Below, in pieces: positions 38,784 through 46,713 of a DNA stretch of 64,000 bases. The position numbers were made by a program, and so were the translations under genes. The stretch's first letter is position 1; each line of letters starts with the position of its first letter. The stretch is from CAVPLM01 sp963713545 (GTDB lineage Bacteria > Actinomycetota > Thermoleophilia > RBG-16-64-13). Location: the NCBI GenBank assembly GCA_963713545.1, contig CAVQME010000001.1, positions 248,001 to 312,000 on the forward strand, given 5' to 3'. The notes beneath the pieces are model-generated. The model worked only from the letters and a program-made list of their open reading frames with translations, made no database searches and was not told the origin of the DNA.

Positions 38784-40020
38784 CTAGTACGGGATCCAGC
38801 ACTCTATCAGTTCCTGCGGGAAACGCGACAAGAGCTCATAGCCGTCGTCGTTGACAAGGATCATGTCCTCGATGCGGACGCCGTCGCGGCCTCCCTTGTG
38901 GCCGGCGTAGGTCTCCAAGCGCAAGCACCATGCCCGTCTTGAAGGTATACGCCGGCAGCCCCAACTCTCTATGAGTGTAGAAGATCATGGGCGGATCGTG
39001 GAGGGTGAGACCGATGCCGTGCCCGCAGGCAAGCGGGTTGACCTCCGCCCAGGTATCGTATCCCCAGTACTTGGGAGAGTCCGGCCATTGGGCCAGGATG
39101 TCGTGGTCGGTGGCCCCGTCCTTCACCACGTTCATGCCGGCATACAGCATGTCCTTGGCTTCGGCGAAAAGCGCGTTCTGCTCGGCTGTGGCTTTGCCGC
39201 AGCAGAACGTGCGGTAGATGCAGGTCTTGTAGCCCTGGTACGAGGCGCCGTCGCAATCCACGTAGACGAGGTCGCCCGGGCGGATCATCTTGTCGGTGAA
39301 GCTCCAGCCGTAGGGGTTGGTGTTGGCGCCGCTCATGCACACGAAGTCCTCGGTGTGATCGACTCCCTCGGCGTAGAGCTCTTTGAGACCGACTCCGACC
39401 AGCTCGCACTCCTTGACCCCGGGCCGGATGGCATCGGCGATGGCCGCGAAGGCCCGCTCCGCGTTGGAGCAGGCCATGCGGATGAGCTCGATCTCGTCGA
39501 CCGTCTTGATGGCCCGAGCCCGATCGAGGGTGGGTTTCACGTGCACGCAGTCGATCCCCTTCTCGCGGAAGCCCTCGACGAAGAGATGTTCGAGCGTGCT
39601 GCCGTCGATACCCAGTTTCTCTTTCTCCACGCCGTACTCGGCCATGAGCTTCCCGATACCGGCGATCCAGGCCTGCAGGATGGGATTACTGGTATCGCTC
39701 GCCGAAAGCCGGGGCATCCCGAAAGAACCCTGCACGCCTGCCAGCCATGGCATCCTGCGGGCGGTCTCGGTGGGGGTGCCTCCCCCGATCAGGTGCGGCT
39801 CACCGTTCCGGGCGATGAAGACGGCCTGATACTCGGAGACCCGCAAAGGCGTCGTCACATAGTAGGAAGAGATGTAGCGGATGTTGTCCGCGTCCCACGT
39901 GATGACGGCCCCGATGCCGTCTTTCGCCATCTCGGCCTTGACCTTCTCGATCTTCGCCCGGCGCAGCCGGTCGTAGTTCACTCGCTGCTCGTAGTCGACT
40001 GCTAGCTTGCCAAGCGCCAT
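38784..40020 (-). CDS. M24-family protein, DddP/creatinase-like, copy 2 (one frameshift)
   Basis: This is a close paralog of the protein at 34451-35686, starting MALGKLAVDYEQRVNYDRLR. It has the same altered metal loop, VDCDGASYQGYKTC, and CGHGIGLTLHDPP. One extra G near 38918 breaks the frame at LAL; the next frame continues ETYAGHKGG, VRIEDMI and ELIECWIPY to a TAG at 38784, restoring both glutamates. About 411 residues when repaired. Two such genes in one operon may act on different substrates or form a hetero-oligomer. Confidence 0.75.
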
Positions 40021-40092
40021 GCCTACTTCCCTTCCCCGTCGCTACTCAGTCGCCTCAGCTTCCCAGTGTCCAGACGCGCCATTTCTCAACCG

Positions 40093-41286
40093 TCACTTGC
40101 GCTCGACGATGGCCGCTATGCCTTGCCCCCCGCCGATGCACATGGTCTCCAGGCCGTAGTGGGCTCCCCGGCGCTTCATCTCGTAAAGAAGGGTAGCCAT
40201 GATCCGTGCCCCGGTGGCCCCGATGGGATGACCCAGGGCGATGCCCGACCCATTGACATTGAGGCTGGAGAGATCCGTTATGCCCAGTTCCTTGATGACG
40301 CCGAGGGCCTGCGCGGCAAAGGCTTCGTTCAGCTCGATCAGGTCCATGTCGGCCAGGGTGAGCCCGGCCTTCGCTAGTACCTTGCGCACGGCGAAGACCG
40401 GGCCCAGGCCCATGTAGGCGGGATGGACGCCCGCGACCGCCCACGCCCGCACGTAACCGAGCGGCTCCAGCCCGAGCGCATGAGCGGTCTCTTCGGCCAT
40501 CACGACACAGGCCGCAGCCCCGTCGTTCATCCCCGAGGAGTTGCCGGCAGTGACGGTGTCCCCGCAGACCGGCTTCAAAGCGGCGAGGCTCTCCAGGGTG
40601 GTATCCGGGCGGGGATGCTCGTCACGGTCGAACACCTCAGGGCCTTTCTTCGCCTGCACTGTGAGCGGCATGATCTCATCGTCGAACTTGCCCGCTTCCA
40701 TCGCCGCCCGATAGTTCTGTTGACTGCGCAGAGCGAACTCATCCTGCTCTTCCCGGGTGATGCCCAGCTTCGCCGCCACGTTGGCGGCGGTGTGTAGCAT
40801 GTTCGGGACCCGTCCGTGCTTGTGAGTGGAGATGTTCTCTGATGTCCTATCCCAGCGGTCGCAGAAGACCTGGTCGCCCATCCTCGTACCCCACCGGGCC
40901 CCGGTGACGTAGTACTCCATGTTGCTCATGCTCTCGACCCCGCCGGCCACGACGATCCGCGCGTTACCGGTCTGGATCTGCATGGTGGCGTCACAGATGG
41001 CCTGGAGCCCCGTGCCGCATTGGCGCTCGACCCCGTACGCCGGTACCTCGACGGGAAAATCGGCAAGAAGCAGCGCTTGACGAGCGACGTTGGGCGCCTC
41101 GCCGCTGACGTACGTGTGGCCCATCACGACCTCATCCACCTGAGAGGGGTCGATCTTGACTCGATCGACGACCTCGCGCACTACCGCGGCGGCCAACTCG
41201 GGCGCCTCCACGGAGCGGAGCGCCCCGCCGAAACGGCCTATCGCGGTGCGGACCGCGCTTACGATGACGACTTCTTGCACGCCCAT
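40093..41286 (-). CDS. Acetyl-CoA C-acyltransferase (thiolase)
   Basis: The 397-residue thiolase has the nucleophile Cys90 in VERQCGTGLQA, NEAFAAQ, GHPIGATGARI (His) and CIGGGQGIA (second Cys). It interconverts acetoacetyl-CoA and two acetyl-CoA or longer 3-ketoacyl-CoAs. The ATG at 41286 shares a base with the upstream stop (TGATG). With the 3-hydroxyacyl-CoA dehydrogenase of the same operon it forms the end of a crotonyl-CoA to acetyl-CoA route. Longer upstream reading of this frame is only shadow of the DUF362 gene. Confidence 0.93.
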   Translation of the reverse strand: MGVQEVVIVSAVRTAIGRFGGALRSVEAPELAAAVVREVVDRVKIDPSQVDEVVMGHTYVSGEAPNVARQALLLADFPVEVPAYGVERQCGTGLQAICDATMQIQTGNARIVVAGGVESMSNMEYYVTGARWGTRMGDQVFCDRWDRTSENISTHKHGRVPNMLHTAANVAAKLGITREEQDEFALRSQQNYRAAMEAGKFDDEIMPLTVQAKKGPEVFDRDEHPRPDTTLESLAALKPVCGDTVTAGNSSGMNDGAAACVVMAEETAHALGLEPLGYVRAWAVAGVHPAYMGLGPVFAVRKVLAKAGLTLADMDLIELNEAFAAQALGVIKELGITDLSSLNVNGSGIALGHPIGATGARIMATLLYEMKRRGAHYGLETMCIGGGQGIAAIVERK

Positions 41287-42650
41287 CACTCCTTGTTCTC
41301 GACGGCCGGCCCGCCGGGGTCCGCGACCGGCCCGGCGTGGGCCACCCCGCCGTGCCCCGGGCCGGCCGTCTCGCAGTCCTCGCCCGGCACCAGGGCGGCG
41401 TCTCTCTTCGCCCGAAGCTTGTCTATGTAACCGAGCCAGGGTCCTTGTTCGCGTGCCATCCGTTCCCGCGTGTCGGGTTCGAGATAGGTGAAGTCGCGGC
41501 GGTCGACGATGGCCCACACGACGTGCGGCTCCAGGGGAGGGCAGTTCCCTGCCCAATGACCCATGCCCTTGCCCTTGAACCTCTTGAGGCAGTCCCCCAC
41601 GAGGATGACGTCGTTGGGGTCGACGTCCTTGGGCATCTGGTCGTCGCGTTTGGGGCCTAGAAGAATGGTGCAGCCGGAGTTCTTCTCGTATTCTCCGAGA
41701 GCTTTCAGCTTCTCCATCGAGAAGGCGACAAGGGCTGCGCAGCTCGAGCAGGCGCCGTCCGCGTAGATGTCGTACTCGGGCCAGGTCTCGAACCCCTCCA
41801 AGTAGGGGAACCACAACTGCTTGAAGACCTCCTCGATGCTCCGGCCCCGGATCTCGATGTGGTCCTCCGCGAAGTTGCCCAGACCGCGTTCCAGCGCAGC
41901 GGTGAAGTAGGCGACCTTGTCGAGAGCCAGACCTGTCATGCGGCACGCGGTGGCGTCGAGGGCAACCGGGTCTTTGGAGCCGACCACGCAGCCGAACTCG
42001 ATCGGGAGAGTCGTGTGGGGGCCGAAGCCTTCGGCGGGGCGGATGAGGTCGGCGACGGAGAGATCGGCACGGATCACCGACCACACGTCCATCATGGCCG
42101 CCGCGAGATCGGTGTTGTGCATCTGCTGGTGAGTGACGTCCTGCACCACGCCCTTGAGATTCTTGAGGGCGCAGGTGAACACCATCGACGCGTGGCTCTT
42201 GAAGATCGGCAGATTGATGATGTGCTCGGCTTCCAGAAGGAACCGGGGCAACTTGATCTTCTTGATGTCCGACCGCGCGTCCCGGATGGGGATGCCGATG
42301 AGGTCTTTCTCGCTCTTGATGTCGATGAGCCGGGCTCCGGCACTCTCCGCTGCAGCCCCGATCCCACTCTTCTCAAAGACGTCGAACGTGTCGCAGCCGA
42401 TGGCAGCCGACTCGGCGACGATGATCTCCTTCGGCTTGGCCTTCTTCACCTCGTTGATCACCGCCATGACCAGACCAGGACTCGTGTTGACGCTGGTCTC
42501 CGCAGCCGCGGGGTGGCCGGCGTTCGGCTTGAGAACGATGGTGCTGCGAGGCCGGATCAGGTTCTCGGTGCCACCGAGCAGCGCGAAGACGTCCGCAACC
42601 ATCTTCTCGACGTCGGCCTCTTTCGATATCGCGACTATCGATTTCTCCAT
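41286..42650 (-). CDS. DUF362 domain protein
   Basis: The 454-residue protein has STIVLKPNAGHPAAAETSVN and LPIFKSHASMVFTCALKNLK with GVV, the hallmark of DUF362 proteins, and DPVALDATACRM. DUF362 members are often fused to ferredoxins and linked to redox or metal functions, but no reaction is established. The second half has scattered cysteines (GACSSCAALV, VGDCLKR, GNCPPLE) that could hold a metal or cluster. It lies between the dehydrogenase and thiolase genes with minimal spacing, so a role in the operon's pathway is implied. Confidence 0.75.
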   Translation of the reverse strand: MEKSIVAISKEADVEKMVADVFALLGGTENLIRPRSTIVLKPNAGHPAAAETSVNTSPGLVMAVINEVKKAKPKEIIVAESAAIGCDTFDVFEKSGIGAAAESAGARLIDIKSEKDLIGIPIRDARSDIKKIKLPRFLLEAEHIINLPIFKSHASMVFTCALKNLKGVVQDVTHQQMHNTDLAAAMMDVWSVIRADLSVADLIRPAEGFGPHTTLPIEFGCVVGSKDPVALDATACRMTGLALDKVAYFTAALERGLGNFAEDHIEIRGRSIEEVFKQLWFPYLEGFETWPEYDIYADGACSSCAALVAFSMEKLKALGEYEKNSGCTILLGPKRDDQMPKDVDPNDVILVGDCLKRFKGKGMGHWAGNCPPLEPHVVWAIVDRRDFTYLEPDTRERMAREQGPWLGYIDKLRAKRDAALVPGEDCETAGPGHGGVAHAGPVADPGGPAVENKE

Positions 42651-42659
42651 CGATCACCC

Positions 42660-43640
42660 CTACCCGCCGGCCCGTTCGGACGAGGCGACGACCCGCGCCA
42701 GATAGTCATACAGGCGATCGCGGACGGCCTGCATCTCCTCGGGAGTCCACTCCTGAAAGCCCTTGCCCCCGGTCTTGAAGCCGAAATCGCCGTTCGCCAC
42801 CCTGTCTTCGAGCAGCGGGCTCGGGTTGTGGGAGTCTTCCAGGAACGGAAAGATGTACCGATGGATCGCCAGGGTGAGGTCGAGACCGCCCATATCCATG
42901 TTCCTCATAGGGCCGAGCACGGGCAACCTCATGCCGAAGCTACCTTGGATCGCCTCGTCCACGGTGGCCGCGTCGGCGATGCCTTTTTCGACGATCGACA
43001 CGCACTCCCGCCACAGAGCGTGCTGCAGGCGGTTGGCCACGAAACCGGGAACGTCCTTCTGCACCAAGATCGGGCGCTTACCTATCCTGCGCATGAGGAA
43101 CATTGTGAGTTCTATCGCCCATTCTGCCAGCTGCTCGGTGCGCACCACTTCGACCAGGGGGAGCAGGGTGGGTGGGTTCCACCAATGAGTGCCGACGATC
43201 CGCTCGCGTCCCGCGGATTTGCTCGCGATCTCGGTGATACTCATGACCGAGGTGTTCGTCGCCAGCACGGTGTCGGGCTTGACCATCTCGTCCATCGTCT
43301 TGAAGAGGTCTTGCTTCAGGCCCAGGTCCTCGTAGACGCATTCGAGCACGAAGTCCGCGCCGTCGAGCGCTTCTTCGAGCTGCTGGGTCGGGTGGACCCG
43401 GGCGACGACCGATTCGATCTCGCCCGCGTCGCCGATTCCGCGCTCGGCCAGAAAGCCAAGGTCGTGACGTATGGAGTCCATCGCCTTGGCCAGGGTCTCT
43501 TGCTTGCGGCTCTGCAAAGCCACCGGGTATCCGGCGGCCGCAAAGACCTGGGCACAGCCGCGGCCCATGGCCCCGCCGCCGATCACCGCGATCTTGGCGA
43601 CGCGGTCCAGATCGGCGATTCCCACCGTGGCATCACTCAT
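42660..43640 (-). CDS. hbd: 3-hydroxyacyl-CoA dehydrogenase (3-hydroxybutyryl-CoA type)
   Basis: This 326-residue single-function dehydrogenase has the NAD loop IAVIGGGAMGRGCAQVF, ATNTSVMSITEIA, catalytic His in GTHWWNPPTLLPLVEVV, and FVANRLQHALWREC starting the C-domain. The THWWNPP variant marks a subfamily different from the clostridial Hbd, so the chain-length preference is open. It would oxidise 3-hydroxybutyryl-CoA to acetoacetyl-CoA with NAD for the adjacent thiolase. Confidence 0.88.
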   Translation of the reverse strand: MSDATVGIADLDRVAKIAVIGGGAMGRGCAQVFAAAGYPVALQSRKQETLAKAMDSIRHDLGFLAERGIGDAGEIESVVARVHPTQQLEEALDGADFVLECVYEDLGLKQDLFKTMDEMVKPDTVLATNTSVMSITEIASKSAGRERIVGTHWWNPPTLLPLVEVVRTEQLAEWAIELTMFLMRRIGKRPILVQKDVPGFVANRLQHALWRECVSIVEKGIADAATVDEAIQGSFGMRLPVLGPMRNMDMGGLDLTLAIHRYIFPFLEDSHNPSPLLEDRVANGDFGFKTGGKGFQEWTPEEMQAVRDRLYDYLARVVASSERAGG

Positions 43641-43679
43641 GATCTCCTCCGTGTGATCCCATCCGTCGCGCCACGTACG

Positions 43680-44372
43680 TCACTCGACCCCCAGAACAGG
43701 CTCGCCGCAGTAGCTGATCTCCGAGCGGACCACGGCGTCCACATAGATACCGGGAGTATGAACGGTCTCAGGATCGATCTCCCCGACATTCCGCAGGTTC
43801 TGGACTTCGGCTATCACGTAATCCGCACAGGTCGCGCATAAGGGGTTGTAGTTGGCGCCGGTGCCACGATACCGGAGGTTCCCCCAGAAATCGCCGGTGT
43901 GAGCGCGGACCAGGGCCACATCGGTCCGCACCGCGAGTTCGAGCAGATAGGTGGTGCCGCCCACCTCGATGTGCCGCTTCCCCTCGGCCACCACCGTGCC
44001 GACCCCAGTGGGAGTGAGAAAACCACCCAACCCGGACCCGCCGCAGCGTAGTTGCTCCGCGAGCGTCCCTTGAGGGACGAGTTCGACCTCGATCTTGCCC
44101 TCGTGAAACGCCCGGGTGACATCGGGGGTGGTACCGATGTGGCTGGCCACCAACTTGCGGACCTTGCCCGCCTTCACCAGTTCCACTATGCCTCGGTCTC
44201 GAACACCGCCACAGATGGAGTAAAGAGTGAGATCCCGCACATCCGTGCGATTGAGCGCGCGGAGGAGAGTGAGGGGATCGCCCTGGCTGAGAAAGCCACC
44301 TACCGCGATCGTCATCCCCGACTCTATGCGCGACACAGCCTCCTCGGCACCGACGACTTTGTTCCTAGGCAT
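43680..44372 (-). CDS. CoA-transferase, alpha subunit
   Basis: The 230-residue family I CoA-transferase A subunit has AVGGFLSQGDPLTLLRALNR, YSICGGVRDRGIVEL, and VPQGTLAEQLRCGGSGLGGF with LTPTGVGT. It pairs with the beta subunit at 38099-38761. It is the first gene of the leftward operon and is divergent from the TetR gene, with a candidate operator between them. The split of alpha and beta subunits over 5 kb is unusual. Confidence 0.87.
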   Translation of the reverse strand: MPRNKVVGAEEAVSRIESGMTIAVGGFLSQGDPLTLLRALNRTDVRDLTLYSICGGVRDRGIVELVKAGKVRKLVASHIGTTPDVTRAFHEGKIEVELVPQGTLAEQLRCGGSGLGGFLTPTGVGTVVAEGKRHIEVGGTTYLLELAVRTDVALVRAHTGDFWGNLRYRGTGANYNPLCATCADYVIAEVQNLRNVGEIDPETVHTPGIYVDAVVRSEISYCGEPVLGVE

Positions 44373-44456
44373 TCAGCCCCCCAAGCAGTCGCTTTCTCTT
44401 CCCGTTCGAGCCGCAACTCGGACGCGGCCCAGCCGAAACCGACCCATGTAAACCCC

Positions 44457-44470
44457 ACCGAACGGTTGGT
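44457..44470. promoter_or_regulatory. Imperfect palindrome in the TetR/CoA-transferase divergent region
   Basis: ACCGAACGGTTGGT is a 14-bp quasi-palindrome (ACCGAAC against ACCAACC) midway in the 149-bp divergent region. TetR regulators of acyl-CoA catabolism commonly bind sites of this length and symmetry, so this is a candidate operator for both directions. Confidence 0.45.
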
Positions 44471-44521
44471 AGGATTTTTCCTCGGACTACGGTACGATAC
44501 CAGTGTGATGGTTGTCAACTC

Positions 44522-45157
44522 GTGCGCAGGAGTCTGAGAGGCAGCCCCTTGGTTCGCAACCACGGCAAGAAGGGTGAAGCCCGTAAACAGCAGATCATCC
44601 AGGTCACCCTCGACCTGGTGATCGAATATGGGGTGCCGGGAACCACCATGGCCCGGATCGCAGACCGAGCCGGTCTGACCAAAGCCAGCATATACGAGTA
44701 TTTCCCGAGCAGGCGAGACATACTGCTCGCCGCTCTGGGCTCGGTATTCGACAGCATCTATGGGGTACATCGCTGGTCCTCGAGTCCGGACGCGCTCGAG
44801 CGTCTTCGCGACGTCGGGCGCCGCCACACCTTCCTTGTTACCAGCGAAGATCGCCCGTACGAGTATGCGCTGATGGAGTTCATAGCCGCTCCCCCGGAAG
44901 AAGAGCTGCGCCACGCGGTAGGCGAGAGACAGATGGCTGCCGCGGCCGACCTCGCCGCGATCGTCGAGGATGGGAAGAGGCAGGGGACGATCAAAGAGGA
45001 GGTCGATTCACTCCAGGTCGCTTGGATGATGGCCGGCTGGGCTTGGACTGAGAGCATCTCGCACCTGATCGGGGCAGCGGAGTTCTGGGATGCGGACCGC
45101 TCCGCGCAGATGCTGGATACGATCCTGCGCAGCATCACCGAGGAAAGGTGCGGATGA
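44522..45157 (+). CDS. TetR-family transcription regulator
   Basis: The protein has about 200-211 residues; the start is GTG 44522 or TTG 44549 (after GAGAGG). The HTH is KQQIIQVTLDLVIEYGVPGT, TMARIADRAGLTKASIYEYF, PSRRDILLAAL. The C-domain is helical with WMMAGWAWTESISHLIG, which probably binds an acyl-CoA or related ligand. It is divergent from the CoA-transferase/4-hydroxybutyryl-CoA operon, the arrangement of a local repressor. Confidence 0.88.
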   Translation: MRRSLRGSPLVRNHGKKGEARKQQIIQVTLDLVIEYGVPGTTMARIADRAGLTKASIYEYFPSRRDILLAALGSVFDSIYGVHRWSSSPDALERLRDVGRRHTFLVTSEDRPYEYALMEFIAAPPEEELRHAVGERQMAAAADLAAIVEDGKRQGTIKEEVDSLQVAWMMAGWAWTESISHLIGAAEFWDADRSAQMLDTILRSITEERCG

Positions 45158-45285
45158 GCAACCTCCCGGCGCCACATTCTCGAGCTCTTGCGGCGATGCG
45201 GCGGCAGCGCTAGGGTGAACGGGCCCTGTGGACTAGACAAGCGCAATCACTTACGCCACCCGGTGAACGAAGGGAGGACGATCAC

Positions 45286-45412
45286 ATGGCAGAGGTCACG
45301 CGCTCGTCCCGGGCTATATGGGGCTTACGAGGACGTCGCCTCCGCCGCATCCATCGGGCGAGGGCTTGGCAGAAGCGACGCGGCCAGCACCGCCCAGGGC
45401 TCGGCAAGCTGA
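45286..45412 (+). CDS. Possible short, frameshifted ORF with a strong ribosome site
   Basis: GGGAGG stands 8 nt before ATG 45286 (MAEVTRSSRA). A protein-like stretch, GLYGAYEDVASAASIGRGLG, runs in another frame up to a stop at about 45410. A single indel near 45310 would join them into about 41 residues. No family recognised. The rest of 45158-45439 shows nothing convincing. Confidence 0.25.
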
Positions 45413-45439
45413 AGCGCCTCATGAGGTCCGACGATCTTC

Positions 45440-46548
45440 CTAGACCACCAGCTCCTTCCAGATCTGCAGCTTCTCCCGCGGCCAGCGTGCGCACAAGGCC
45501 GCTTTGCCCGTCGCGACCTGCTTGTTGCAGGCGTCTTGGCAATCACACTGCACGATCTCGTCCTCCCGCCCTTCTCTCACCTTGGTCGGCCATTCCGGGT
45601 CGGCCCAAAGCACGCGTGCGAGCCCTATGAGATCGGCCTGACTTCTGGCAAGGATGCTTTCGGCGAGCGCCCCGAATTGATACGGCCGGCAGCGATGACG
45701 GGGATATGAACGGCGCTCTTGACCGCTGCAGCCAAGTGCACCATGTAGCCTGGTCTCTCGCTGCGCTCGATCACCTCGGGTAGCGGATACGACTCGTGCG
45801 CCGCCCATCACAGAAAGGTAGGCCACTCCGCAGTCTCGAGGATCTTGGCCGCTTGACAGGCCTCTTCGAGCTCCAGACCGCCGGACAGCCACTCATCCGC
45901 CATGAAGCGGTAGCCCACCGGGAAGTCGCCCACCGCCGCCTTCACGGCACCGATGACCTCCGTGGGAAACCTGCAGCGGTTCTCGAGTGAACCGCCGTAG
46001 TCGTCATCCCTCCGGTTGGTCCGCGGCGATATGAATTCCGCCAGCAGATAACCGGTCCCGCCATGCAGCTCGACCATGTCGAACCCCGCCTTCTGCGCGC
46101 GCCGGGCGGATTCCGCGAAGTCCTCCGCGATACCGCCCATCTCCTCGGTGCTGAGGGCTCGAGGCATGCGACCGAACGCCTCTACAGCCGAGGGCGCGAC
46201 CGGCTCCGGCGCGACTCGAGCGTAGCGACCGGCATGGTTGAGCTGGAGGCAAGCCCGGGCTCCCTCGCTCTTGATCGTCTGCGCCAAGCGGACTAGCCCT
46301 TCGAGGCAATCGTCGGTGTCCGCGAGCAGTTCGCGCCGGGCCCCGCTGGCCGTCGGATGGTCGACGCTCGCGTTCTCGACCACTACGAGCGCCACACCGC
46401 TCCGGGCCATCAGACGATAGTGCTCCAGGAGAGCCGGGGTGACAACCCCCGCCTCCCCGGCGTAGCCGAGGTAGAGCGGTGCCATGATGAGTCTGTTCTT
46501 GAGGGCGAGCCCTCCGACCTCGAATGGGCAGAAGAGGTGGTCGAACAC
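45440..46548 (-). CDS. Old-Yellow-Enzyme-type NADH:flavin oxidoreductase, single domain (frameshifted)
   Basis: The GTG at 46548 (VFDHLFCPFEVGGLALKNRL) follows AGGAGG. FMN-barrel marks: KNRLIMAPLYLGYAG, LQLNHAGRYA, GFDMVELHGGTGYLLAEF, SPRTNRRDDDYGGSLENRCR. The frame breaks near 45815 and at least twice more before 45690 (VAYLSVMGGA, VIAA-GRI), then continues ADLIGLARVLWADPEWPTKV to the stop. The late cysteines CDCQDACNKQ could hold the [4Fe-4S] cluster of enoate-reductase-type enzymes, but the C-terminal FAD/NAD domains are absent (about 368 residues). It reduces activated C=C bonds or related groups; the substrate is unknown. Confidence 0.7.
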
Positions 46549-46713
46549 GCTGCCTCCTTTTCTTCGTAGGTCTTCCCAAGCTGACAGATTATGGGGCGCT
46601 GGGCAAGTCCGGGGTCCACGCATGGTTTTCGACAAGTGGTGGCACCGGGCCGCCAGACACGACCATCGCCCGCGAACCGTGGCAAGGGGCTGGGCAGGGG
46701 CGCAAAGACGATC

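Noticed and set aside
40093..42084. Apparent 663-residue thiolase fusion
   Set aside because: The first 266 residues are an out-of-frame reading of the DUF362 gene; the thiolase starts at 41286 with a TGATG overlap.
41859..43841. Long plus-strand open frame of 660 codons
   Set aside because: Antisense to the DUF362 and 3-hydroxyacyl-CoA dehydrogenase genes; no domain in its translation.
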